From contig CAXXWF010000001.1 in the NCBI GenBank assembly GCA_963665865.2, forward strand, positions 3,410,001-3,474,000: a DNA stretch of 64,000 bases. The letters are read 5' to 3'. The position numbers and the translations under genes were made by a program. The stretch is from PHAA01 sp963665865 (lineage in GTDB: Bacteria > Bacillota > Syntrophomonadia > Syntrophomonadales > Syntrophomonadaceae). Under the pieces are notes generated by a model that was not told where the DNA came from, ran no database searches, and saw nothing but the letters and a program-made list of their open reading frames with translations. This document shows, one piece after another, positions 24,926 to 32,173 of this stretch. Every line of letters starts with the position of its first letter. The stretch's first letter is position 1.

Positions 24926-25786
24926 TTAAGCTTGCAGTTCTGTTTTTAATTTATTAATGTTCTCCCGCATCACTCTTCTGCCCGCCCTTATGATTTGGGG
25001 TGCATCTTTCAAATCTGTCAGGCTTACATCTCCGACTCCTGGATACAATAACATATCCGCAAAAAAGTCTTCTTCAGTATCCGAAGTTTCATAGGTCATA
25101 ATACTCACTGTACGCGATATGATTTGAGGTATTCCGCTGACTTTGGTCTGGTATATTTCTTGGCCCAAGTTTACACCCAGGACATAATCCGCACCCATAT
25201 ATTTGTTAACCATTACCGGCACTATGTCCTTAAGCCCTCCATCCACCATCTGCATACCCCGGAACTGTTTAGGTTGAAAAGTGACTGGAATCGAAATGCT
25301 GGATCGAACTGCCTCACTTAAGAGCACATCGCTTATCATAATGTCATCATTTTCAAGCTCCATATGATGATTGGTAAAGATAATTTTCCGGCCGCTATCT
25401 ATATCACATGAAACAATGGCTAACGGCAGATTACATTCGGCCAAGCTTTTCCCACCTGTAAGTCTATAGACTAGATTCTCAATTTTGTTGCCGGCTATAA
25501 TTCCATCCAGACTGTAATGGTACCCTGGCAGCAAGAATTGCAACAGATATTTCACCAGTCCCATGATGTTATAATCGATATAATCATGAGCTGACAAATG
25601 TACAATGATTTCTTCCATTTTATATGGTGATATTCCGCTGGCATAAAGAGCAGCTATTATGCTTCCGGCACTGGTCCCGGAAATAAAAGCCGGTTTGATG
25701 TGTGCATCAAGCAGAACCTGCAGGACTCCTATATGAGCAAGCCCCTTTAAACCGCCCCCCCCCAGGGCTAATCCCAGGCTTTTCAT
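24926..25786 (-). CDS. Patatin-like phospholipase family protein (RssA-like)
   Basis: Serine lipid acyl hydrolase of 286 residues. The N-terminal oxyanion loop LALGGGGLKGLAHIG, the nucleophile GTSAGS (Ser near residue 40) and the catalytic DGG (MVDGGLKD near 195) are all intact. The bacterial RssA/YchK subgroup is the closest in size. It is probably cytoplasmic, as no signal peptide is present. The physiological lipid is unknown. Confidence 0.88.
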   Translation of the reverse strand: MKSLGLALGGGGLKGLAHIGVLQVLLDAHIKPAFISGTSAGSIIAALYASGISPYKMEEIIVHLSAHDYIDYNIMGLVKYLLQFLLPGYHYSLDGIIAGNKIENLVYRLTGGKSLAECNLPLAIVSCDIDSGRKIIFTNHHMELENDDIMISDVLLSEAVRSSISIPVTFQPKQFRGMQMVDGGLKDIVPVMVNKYMGADYVLGVNLGQEIYQTKVSGIPQIISRTVSIMTYETSDTEEDFFADMLLYPGVGDVSLTDLKDAPQIIRAGRRVMRENINKLKTELQA

Positions 25787-25920
25787 GGTCTATCCACCTC
25801 TTCCGGATTCCTTGTCTAAGACTTGGGTTTATCGCTTGTATCCTCCATTTCTGTGCGGAAGGAGTATAGGTACCGGGAACAAACCCAACTTACCGGATGC
25901 CCGATCCAGCCTGGCTAAAT

Positions 25921-26154
25921 TCAACGGTTGCATTTCCTAACCATATAGTTGTAAGTGTTTTGAATGCTCTGATTGTACTGCTTCTTCAATTCCTGCCAGA
26001 AAATTCGATAGTTTTCCACTGTCTCAGCCTGGAGAAAATTATCGACCCGTTCCTCAAGTTGTTTTTGCAACAGGAGTATTTCTTCTAAATTGCCGCGCAT
26101 GCGGTTTTTATCCGGACGGTCTATCCGCGCATTATTAATGGAAATCACCCCCAT
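25921..26154 (-). CDS. Hypothetical helical protein, 77 residues
   Basis: I do not recognise this protein. It is charged and mostly helical, with a probable coiled coil (about 20-60). GGAAGGG lies just before the ATG. It follows the 188-residue unknown gene on the same strand, with a hairpin in the gap, so it may be expressed separately. It belongs to the lineage-specific insert between veg and ispE. Confidence 0.5.
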   Translation of the reverse strand: MGVISINNARIDRPDKNRMRGNLEEILLLQKQLEERVDNFLQAETVENYRIFWQELKKQYNQSIQNTYNYMVRKCNR

Positions 26155-26170
26155 TTGTCCCTTCCGCGAG

Positions 26171-26200
26171 AAATGCCCGGCCTTTATAGCCGAGCATTTT
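26171..26200. terminator. Hairpin between two hypothetical genes
   Basis: AAATGCCCGGC and GCCGAGCATTT form an 11-bp stem with one mismatch and a 7-nt loop. The T-rich side is weak on the minus strand. It is a possible terminator of the 188-residue gene, which ends 15 nt away. Confidence 0.5.
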
Positions 26201-26214
26201 GCGGTTTTTATTAT

Positions 26215-26781
26215 TTAGCACTCTACTTCCGGATCTAGTTCTCCGTAAACGATAATGTCATGCATTTTGCCGAGTTTGTCAATGATATCCACATACACTT
26301 TTACTTCCAGGCAGGTTCCTCTGGCGGTCGATGTGCACGGGCTGTCTGCATCTTCACAGGTGCCTTTGATATCATAGTCAAAATCCCAGTTACAAAGGAT
26401 CAGTTCGGATTGATCAATTTCACTCCTGAATTCGTCCGGGGTCAAGGGTGGATCAAACTCACTCAGCTCAATAGTCTCCTCATAAACATTGTCGCAGATA
26501 GTGTATATTTGATATTCAGTATCGGGGGCGGTGCCAACAATCAGCACCAGGATCAGATCAAAGTCAATCGAAATTTTTACCTTGTTAAAATTGAGTGTCT
26601 CGGTCGCGCAGTTGACTTTGATCTTGAAGTCATCTACCAGGCTCACATAACCTTCAACTTCCGCATAGGGTACACATACGTACTTGTCTAGAACCAAAGC
26701 CGCTTTCTCAATGTACTTGGCCTTTATGACCTTCGCCCACAAATCCAGCCTACAACCCTCCGGGTATTCACATTTCAACAT
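26215..26781 (-). CDS. Cys-containing protein of unknown family, 188 residues, probable paralogue of the gene upstream
   Basis: I cannot name the family. The acidic, beta-rich protein has 188 residues, nine or ten Cys and no signal peptide. It shares an ordered set of motifs with the next gene upstream (26919-27725). LW..VI.A is near the start, then V.D.K..V, a hydrophobic strand (DLILVLIVG here, NLEIIVLLE there), EFD, and .L.NWD near residue 125. This suggests one common domain. A sigma-K-like promoter match lies upstream, as would suit a late mother-cell (coat) protein. That role is inference only. Confidence 0.6.
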   Translation of the reverse strand: MLKCEYPEGCRLDLWAKVIKAKYIEKAALVLDKYVCVPYAEVEGYVSLVDDFKIKVNCATETLNFNKVKISIDFDLILVLIVGTAPDTEYQIYTICDNVYEETIELSEFDPPLTPDEFRSEIDQSELILCNWDFDYDIKGTCEDADSPCTSTARGTCLEVKVYVDIIDKLGKMHDIIVYGELDPEVEC

Positions 26782-26835
26782 GTTACTTTCCCCTCCTTTT
26801 TTCTCTAATATCCTCTGTTACTACCTGCAACAGAG

Positions 26836-26860
26836 TAGAAATTTGTATTAAATTTCTACG
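26836..26860. promoter_or_regulatory. Perfect palindrome upstream of the 188-residue gene
   Basis: 10-bp perfect arms (GTAGAAATTT and complement) with a 5-nt centre. It lies 55 nt before the start codon, at or just after the inferred transcription start. It could be an operator or a 5' stem in the mRNA. Confidence 0.5.
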
Positions 26861-26862
26861 AT

Positions 26863-26891
26863 ATAGTATGAAAGAAGGTGACATTGTGTGA
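26863..26891 (-). promoter_or_regulatory. Sigma-K-like promoter match
   Basis: On the minus strand, CACA (26888-26891) is followed after 16 nt by CATACTATA (26863-26871). This matches the sigma-K pattern mACm-N16-CATAnnnTA. The -35 is short, so chance matches occur; support comes from its position before a candidate spore gene. Confidence 0.4.
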
Positions 26892-26918
26892 TTACCCCGT
26901 AATTAAATTTGGCTTTGT

Positions 26919-27725
26919 TTACAAGCTGCTCATAAACATACGCCGCAATCGTTGCCCCAGCTTTGGCTGTGCCCCAATCATGTCTGGCAGCGGCTTGCCC
27001 CCCGCCGGGTAGGTTTGATTTTCATAATGACAGATAAGCAGATCTTTACGAGTAATGGCCTCCCTTAATGTCTGTACTAGTATTTGAGTTCCATTCAATT
27101 CTCGGTTTAGTACTGCGTTACGTTCTTCAGTCTTCTTAATAGCCCGCTGCAAGCTTAACATGTCTCTTTCATATAAAAAGAGCTGGTGTTTTATATCGTC
27201 CCTGAACTTTTCTTCCCCGGATGTCTCCTCCAGAGTCTCTTGGAGATCAAGACTTGGCTTCAGGTCACTGCTTTTCACTTCGTCTTCCGCAAACAGTCTT
27301 ACCATCTGCTCTCTAACTGCAAAAATCATGTAGCTCAGAGAATAATTTATTACTATTTCGTTATCCTGTAGTTCTCCATCCCAGTTTAAATCTTGAATTT
27401 GAGTTATGTATTCGACCTCTCCTTCCTCCAGCTGGGGAAGTCGATCAAATTCTCCGAAACTCACGCGCTCCTTTACTATTTCCGGTCGGCTTATAAGAAC
27501 CGTTCGACCATCGGTTTCTTCCAGTAAAACGATTATTTCCAAATTCATTCGGGTCTCTAATGATTTTCCCTGTTGTTCTGTCCGTGGGTTACGGATCCTA
27601 ACCTTAATATCTTCAACTCGCTTGTAGAATGGACTCACAGTAAAGTGACGTTCCTGCTGGCTGGTACGTGGCATTTTAAGACTGGCGATGATAACGGACG
27701 TCCATAGTGAAATATCCTGATTCAT
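26919..27725 (-). CDS. Protein of unknown family with coiled coil, 268 residues, probable paralogue of downstream gene
   Basis: I cannot name the family. The N-terminal beta-rich domain (about 1-150) shares motif order with the neighbouring 188-residue protein: SLWTSVIIAS, VEDIKVRIRN, NLEIIVLLEE, GEFD, IQDLNWD. A linker and a helical coiled coil (about 165-235, rich in E/K/R with a YERDMLSLQRAIKKTEERNA stretch) follow. The ATG at 27725 has GGGGTG close upstream; the longer frame is unlikely. A sigma-E-like promoter match precedes it. It may be a spore-envelope scaffold; that is inference. Confidence 0.6.
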   Translation of the reverse strand: MNQDISLWTSVIIASLKMPRTSQQERHFTVSPFYKRVEDIKVRIRNPRTEQQGKSLETRMNLEIIVLLEETDGRTVLISRPEIVKERVSFGEFDRLPQLEEGEVEYITQIQDLNWDGELQDNEIVINYSLSYMIFAVREQMVRLFAEDEVKSSDLKPSLDLQETLEETSGEEKFRDDIKHQLFLYERDMLSLQRAIKKTEERNAVLNRELNGTQILVQTLREAITRKDLLICHYENQTYPAGGKPLPDMIGAQPKLGQRLRRMFMSSL

Positions 27726-27752
27726 AGTATCACCCCTCAAGGAATTTCTTAA

Positions 27753-27781
27753 ATTATATGGCGGGAGGAAGGCAAGTATGC
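27753..27781 (-). promoter_or_regulatory. Sigma-E-like promoter match
   Basis: On the minus strand, GCATACT (27775-27781) is followed after 14 nt by CATATAAT (27753-27760). Compared with the sigma-E pattern KMATATT-N14-CATACAHT, there is one mismatch in each box and the spacing is right. Confidence 0.4.
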
Positions 27782-27812
27782 ACTACGGTGCTTTACCCAA
27801 ATTGGAATTAGA

Positions 27813-27844
27813 CAAAAAAACTGCACCTTCATTTGGTGCAGTTT
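27813..27844 (-). terminator. Rho-independent terminator of veg
   Basis: A 10-bp perfect stem AAACTGCACC/GGTGCAGTTT with a 7-nt loop, followed by a T run on the minus strand, 15 nt past the veg stop. Confidence 0.9.
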
Positions 27845-27859
27845 GGTATGTTCTGTATT

Positions 27860-28138
27860 TTACTCGTTCGCGGAGGCTATTTTTATCTCTAAATCCTGCT
27901 TATCGTAAACAAATAACTCAACTGTCTCGGTAAGTACATCCGCGTAGGTATATGAAACTTTTCGCTCTACTTTGCGTTCATTTAATCTTACGACAAATAT
28001 ATTAGGGTATATGGATTCCAAAACCCCTTCCCGCTCTATAATGCGATTTCTTCCCCGATTGGCTTTCAGTCTGATCTTGCTTCCCACGAAGAATTCTAAA
28101 TCTTTTTTGATTTCGGAGATAGCCCTGGGAGAATTCAA
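27860..28138 (-). CDS. veg: Veg family protein
   Basis: Small cytoplasmic protein of 92 residues (Veg/DUF1021), which stimulates biofilm genes in B. subtilis. The core GSKIRLKANRGRNRIIEREG and the C-terminal beta part match the family, as does the position just downstream of rsmA (ksgA). The start is TTG at 28138 with AAGGTG upstream. It has a near-consensus sigma-A promoter and a strong terminator, so it is a highly expressed single-gene unit. yabG, which separates ksgA and veg in B. subtilis, is absent. Confidence 0.92.
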   Translation of the reverse strand: MNSPRAISEIKKDLEFFVGSKIRLKANRGRNRIIEREGVLESIYPNIFVVRLNERKVERKVSYTYADVLTETVELFVYDKQDLEIKIASANE

Positions 28139-28170
28139 ACGATCACCTTCTTTATATCAATATACACATT

Positions 28171-28199
28171 ATTTTATACCACCGGGGGTATGATGTCAA
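28171..28199 (-). promoter_or_regulatory. Sigma-A promoter for veg
   Basis: On the minus strand, TTGACA (28194-28199) and TAAAAT (28171-28176) are separated by 17 nt. This is consistent with the strong vegetative promoter known for veg. Confidence 0.75.
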
Positions 28200-28216
28200 G
28201 CAAAATGTATAGTATA

Positions 28217-28277
28217 TAAAAAAACGAAGGGAGTGTCAATATAATAATTATAAAATTTATTGTCAAAAGAACCCTTC
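28217..28277 (-). terminator. Probable terminator of rsmA
   Basis: On the minus strand, GAAGGG pairs with CCCTTC across a long inner region that can also partly pair (TGACAATA and TATTGACA). A CG and seven T residues follow. It lies just after the rsmA stop and before the veg promoter. Confidence 0.5.
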
Positions 28278-28290
28278 CCTTGACAGCAAT

Positions 28291-29169
28291 TTAGCATTTT
28301 CGTGATTCCGGTGCAAATGTATTTAGCAGATTAGCTATATCCTCCAGGCTCAGGTTCTCCGGTCTCAGACTGGTTCCCAGCCCCAGGACCGTCAGCTTAT
28401 TAGCCACCTCTTCTTTAGGCATTCCAAAAAACATACTGGTAATATTTAGTATAGTTTTTCTTCTTTTTTGGAAAGCTGCTGTAACAAAACTCTTGAATAG
28501 GGCCTCACTATTAATAAATACTTTTTTAGGATGTTGCGGAATTATTTTCAGCACTATCGAATCAACTTCCGGTTTAGGGTGAAAACAATTGCGGGAGACA
28601 TTCATAATGTGCTGCACATCAGCATAATAGGCTGTTGAAAGTGTCAACCTCCCGTATTGCTTGTTCCCAGGGACTGCCATAATCCTTTCCCCTACTTCTC
28701 TTTGCATCATCAGGGTAGCGGACAGCATATGAGGACAATTTTCCAGCAATGTGAATAAGATAGGCGTTGTAATATTGTAGGGAATGTTGGCGCAAACTTG
28801 ATACGGCATTATTTCCGGCAAGTCAAAAGCTTTTTGTAATTCATCCTCAATATTAACTTTGAGGACATCCTGAAAAATAATTCTGATGTTTGGTTTATTC
28901 ACAGTCAGAGCGCTTAGGATCGGTTCCAGGGTGCTGTCTATCTCTATGCCTAACACCCCTCGCCCACGTTTGGCCAGTTCCTGGGTTAAGCCTCCCAGAC
29001 CCGGTCCAATTTCGACTAAGTATTGTTCAGGTAAAATAGCACAGGAGTCGGCAATTTTATCAAGAATGTTGTGGTCTATGAGGAAATTTTGCCCCAGTCT
29101 TTTTTTGGGATACAGCCCATGTTGGTGCATAATATTTCTTATTGCTGAAGGGGAGGATCGGTCTGGCAT
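28291..29169 (-). CDS. rsmA: 16S rRNA (A1518/A1519) dimethyltransferase RsmA/KsgA
   Basis: Dimethylates two adjacent adenines in the 3' hairpin of 16S rRNA. The 292 residues include KKRLGQNFLIDHNILDKI, the SAM loop VEIGPGLGGLTQELAKRG and the catalytic NIPYNITTPI (near 130). The ATG at 29169 has GAGGT upstream; the longer open frame is not supported. In B. subtilis rnmV (RNase M5) precedes ksgA. Here a YhcN-like lipoprotein gene takes that place. Confidence 0.96.
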   Translation of the reverse strand: MPDRSSPSAIRNIMHQHGLYPKKRLGQNFLIDHNILDKIADSCAILPEQYLVEIGPGLGGLTQELAKRGRGVLGIEIDSTLEPILSALTVNKPNIRIIFQDVLKVNIEDELQKAFDLPEIMPYQVCANIPYNITTPILFTLLENCPHMLSATLMMQREVGERIMAVPGNKQYGRLTLSTAYYADVQHIMNVSRNCFHPKPEVDSIVLKIIPQHPKKVFINSEALFKSFVTAAFQKRRKTILNITSMFFGMPKEEVANKLTVLGLGTSLRPENLSLEDIANLLNTFAPESRKC

Positions 29170-29236
29170 CGTTTTTACCTCTTTTTTAATGTTATAGTTT
29201 ATTATACACCATAAAAAAGTGTTGAAAAAAAACACT

Positions 29237-29285
29237 CGTGCCAGGCACCTAACTTCTTGGGACAAGGGGACAGGTGCCTGGCACG
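29237..29285. repeat. Palindrome with 14-bp arms, GTGCCAGGCACC type
   Basis: CGTGCCAGGCACCT (29237-29250) and its exact complement (29272-29285) flank a 21-nt loop containing GGGACAAGGGGAC. The loop text links it to the other GGGGAC repeats in the window. It lies between the lipoprotein gene and rsmA. Confidence 0.75.
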
Positions 29286-29317
29286 GCCAAATGTTCAGCC
29301 ATATCGTACTTGGGTCC

Positions 29318-29965
29318 TTACTGAGTTCGAATACCTTTATCTAATTCAGTTAGGTCCTGAGCATAGCTTTGTACTGGTTTTCCCTGTATGACTCCTGCCG
29401 CTACATCCTGCAGCTTCTTGATCATGTCTGGATTAGTAGTCACTAGTACTTCGCTTACCCGCTGATCACTCTGCATAATTTTGGTCTTAACTTCTTCTTT
29501 AATTTTGTTTTCCTGGTTTTTATCCTGCATAGCTGCAGCATTCAGGGTTAAGCCTGCCATTACTACCAGTCTTCCAGAGGTAACATTGGGTATTTCACCG
29601 GTCGCAGAGCTTGCCCCGGACATGTCTGAACCGGGTACATTTGTACTCCCGGTATTGGGGTTGGTGGTCGTCCCATCATTTGCCGGACTTAGGTTTGGTA
29701 CGCTGTTGGGGTCGCTGCTGGTAGTCTGCGGGCTCGCGGTTGTGGCCCCGGAAACAACCACCGTAGCTTTTTGCACTCCATTCACACCCATAGCTAGATT
29801 GGAAAAGTTACTGGCCATTATTCTTTTTTCAGAGTCTGACGTCTGTTCAACGCCACTATTAGGCGTACTTTCTGGTACTGGTTTTTGAGCCGTCTTGCCG
29901 CAACCGCTTATTAAAACAGTCGCACTTAACAAAACACATAAAATTATTGCCATTATCTTTTTCAA
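29318..29965 (-). CDS. YhcN/YlaJ-family sporulation lipoprotein
   Basis: A 215-residue lipoprotein. The signal segment ends LISGC (Cys near 22). A low-complexity Thr/Ser/Pro/Asn-rich linker (about 75-125) splits the domain. The C-terminal part with VVMAGLTLN, EVKTKIMQSDQRVSEVLVTTNPDM is the YhcN/YlaJ fold, found on the inner spore membrane. The N-terminal half VNGVQKATVVVSG also fits. Start is TTG at 29965 with GGAGGTG upstream. It takes the rnmV position of B. subtilis. Confidence 0.82.
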   Translation of the reverse strand: MKKIMAIILCVLLSATVLISGCGKTAQKPVPESTPNSGVEQTSDSEKRIMASNFSNLAMGVNGVQKATVVVSGATTASPQTTSSDPNSVPNLSPANDGTTTNPNTGSTNVPGSDMSGASSATGEIPNVTSGRLVVMAGLTLNAAAMQDKNQENKIKEEVKTKIMQSDQRVSEVLVTTNPDMIKKLQDVAAGVIQGKPVQSYAQDLTELDKGIRTQ

Positions 29966-30142
29966 AAAATCTACACCTCCACATTCTTATACCTGGATAT
30001 AGTTTTCAAAATTTTAGTTAATTTCAAACTAAGTAAAAATTGGCAATAATAAAAAACAGGAACCTATCTTACGATAAGTCCCTGTTCGGTGCAACTAGAT
30101 TTACTCCACTTGCACTAACTCCGGTTTGCTGTCCATTTTGGT

Positions 30143-31111
30143 TTAAGGCAGTATATAGACTTTCACAGTCTTGCGTCCCCAATTTACGCATTGGGAATGT
30201 TCTTCTAAAAATACATCAATAGTATCGCCTTTAACTGCGCCGCCAGTATCGGCCGCCCAGGCATAGCCATATCCTTCAATATACATCTTGCTGCCTAGGG
30301 GAATCACGGTCGGATCGACCGCTACCATACCCACCGCTGGATTGTAACCGGTGGCTGTGTGAAAGCCTGAATAGGTGTAAGCTGTAGCTTGCATAAAACG
30401 CGCTTCCGTGAAATCGAGATGCTCGCCGCCGCGGGATACTGAGGTTATACTTCCCATAGCCACGACTTTGTTTACGGGTTGAACCAGGGTTTCAATTTTG
30501 ATTATGTCTCGCTTGGCTTCCTGACCATTATAGTAAGTCACCAAGAGAGTATTGCGAGCTAAGCCATTCTTACCAGATTTCAAGGTTCTGGTCAAACCTT
30601 TTTCCAGGGTAGCGTCAGTTGTTTTTTCCACTTGGTAGGGCATTTCTTCATCTTGAGTGATCGTTTGTTGGGTCACCCTGATTACCTCAATCTCCTGATC
30701 CGGAGCCACCATAGCCTCAGGTAAGGTTTTTACAATGTCCTTTTCTCCTAGTGTAAATCCGGCCAGGGCTACCGCTTCTTTTACAGTAACCGGGGTGGTA
30801 TAAATCTCCTGAGTTACTCCATCAGCCGTAACTTTAACGCTAAATGCCCTGGTAACTATAATCTGCATATTCTTCTTAACCGCAGTATCTCTGGAAGGCT
30901 CAACTAAATCATTTCCCTCCAGCACAATTTGGTTCTGGTCTAAGACATCCCCTACTGTCCCTGAAAATAACACCCGGCTTTTAACTACATTACCATCAAC
31001 CTCAATGGTAACGGGCTTTTGTAATGCAAAAGCCAAACTACCCAAGAGCAAACCCAGAGTTAGTATGCTGGCTATCAAGAAAGATCCTTTCTTTGACCAG
31101 ACTATACTCAT
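30143..31111 (-). CDS. YabE-like cell-wall protein with DUF348, G5 and 3D domains
   Basis: Secreted or membrane-anchored wall protein of 322 residues, similar to resuscitation-promoting-factor-like YabE. An N-terminal signal/anchor (about 8-30) is followed by two DUF348 repeats (about 35-145), a G5 domain (about 150-225) and a C-terminal 3D domain. The 3D domain shows ATAYTYSGFHTATGYNP, VAVDPTVIPLGSKMYIEGYG and AADTGGAVKGDTIDVF with its conserved Asp residues. It is probably a peptidoglycan-cleaving lytic enzyme. It follows tatD as in B. subtilis. Confidence 0.9.
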   Translation of the reverse strand: MSIVWSKKGSFLIASILTLGLLLGSLAFALQKPVTIEVDGNVVKSRVLFSGTVGDVLDQNQIVLEGNDLVEPSRDTAVKKNMQIIVTRAFSVKVTADGVTQEIYTTPVTVKEAVALAGFTLGEKDIVKTLPEAMVAPDQEIEVIRVTQQTITQDEEMPYQVEKTTDATLEKGLTRTLKSGKNGLARNTLLVTYYNGQEAKRDIIKIETLVQPVNKVVAMGSITSVSRGGEHLDFTEARFMQATAYTYSGFHTATGYNPAVGMVAVDPTVIPLGSKMYIEGYGYAWAADTGGAVKGDTIDVFLEEHSQCVNWGRKTVKVYILP

Positions 31112-31329
31112 AACATTCCCCCTTACTCAATATCCCCCACAAGAAAAATATTGAAGTACTCCTATTCTATGCATAAGCTCTCCATTATGTCAAAATATAT
31201 GCCATATCCTGGAAGTAATTTCTATATTTTTCCATAATAATAAAAAACCATAACTGCTATTATTATTATCCAGTTTAGTTAATTTTATTCCTTCTAATGT
31301 AATTTTTTTGTTGAAAGAGATATCCTGCC

Positions 31330-31362
31330 AAAAAAAAATTAGGGCTTATTAAACCCTAATTC
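31330..31362 (-). terminator. Rho-independent terminator after tatD
   Basis: ATTAGGG/CCCTAAT stem with a 9-nt loop and a run of at least eight T on the minus strand, 30 nt past the tatD stop. It separates metG-tatD from the yabE-like gene. Confidence 0.85.
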
Positions 31363-31390
31363 TTCAAAATATTCCTATTATAGATGATTT

Positions 31391-32170
31391 CTAATCTTTG
31401 ATTCCATAGACCCTTCTGGCATTGCGCCCGGTTAGATATGCGACCTCATCCGGATGCTGGCCGCGCAATTCTGCCATTTTCTCAACTACATAATGTACAT
31501 GAGCAGGCTCATTTACCTTGCCCCTGAAAGGCTCCGGGGTTAGGTAGGGACAGTCGGTTTCCACCAAGAGTCTGTCTATAGGTATTTTAGCAGCTACTTC
31601 CTGCGGTTTTCGAGCATTTTTGTAAGTTAGGGGACCGGCAAAAGATATATAGAAACCTTCTTTTATCGATTCAATGGCCAATGGCAGGCTCCCTGAGTAA
31701 CAGTGCATAATCCCTCCATTTCGACCTGCTTTATATTTCTTTATGGTGTCCATAACATCCTGGTTGGCATCCCGGTCATGAATTATTATAGGTTTACCAA
31801 TTTCCTGAGCGAGTTTTATCTGCTCTATAAAAGCTTCCATCTGTTTATCACGCGGTGACAGGTCCCGATAATAGTCGAGCCCAATTTCCCCAATAGCTAC
31901 CACCTTAGGATCTTTAGCCAAGTCTCTCAGCTTGTTCAGAATTTCCGGGGTCAGGGTTTGAGCATCATGGGGATGAATTCCAACGGCAGCATATATCTGT
32001 TTGTATTTACGAGCTAATAGTACTGCCTCCTGGGAAGATGCCAAGTCGTAGCCTACACAGGTTATTTTCTCCACTCCGGCTTGCCGGGCCCGATTTAGAA
32101 TATTTTCGATATCGCCCCGTAATTTTTTATCCTGCAGATGGGCATGGGTATCAAATATCAAAGCTGGCAC
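31391..32170 (-). CDS. tatD: TatD-family metal-dependent DNase
   Basis: TIM-barrel hydrolase of 259 residues with 3'-5' exonuclease activity in characterised members. Visible metal-site motifs are DTHAHLQD at the N-terminus, GEIGLDYYRD near 92, IIHDRDA near 127, HCYSGS near 153 and ETDCPYLTP near 204. It begins 3 nt after the metG stop, so it is co-transcribed and probably coupled. Same order as metS-yabD in B. subtilis. Confidence 0.94.
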   Translation of the reverse strand: MPALIFDTHAHLQDKKLRGDIENILNRARQAGVEKITCVGYDLASSQEAVLLARKYKQIYAAVGIHPHDAQTLTPEILNKLRDLAKDPKVVAIGEIGLDYYRDLSPRDKQMEAFIEQIKLAQEIGKPIIIHDRDANQDVMDTIKKYKAGRNGGIMHCYSGSLPLAIESIKEGFYISFAGPLTYKNARKPQEVAAKIPIDRLLVETDCPYLTPEPFRGKVNEPAHVHYVVEKMAELRGQHPDEVAYLTGRNARRVYGIKD

Positions 32171-32173
32171 CTC

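Noticed and set aside
24672..25786. Toxin-antitoxin pair from the RHH protein and the patatin
   Set aside because: The patatin is a full-length lipase-like enzyme located upstream with a 95-nt gap; order, sizes and family do not match known systems.
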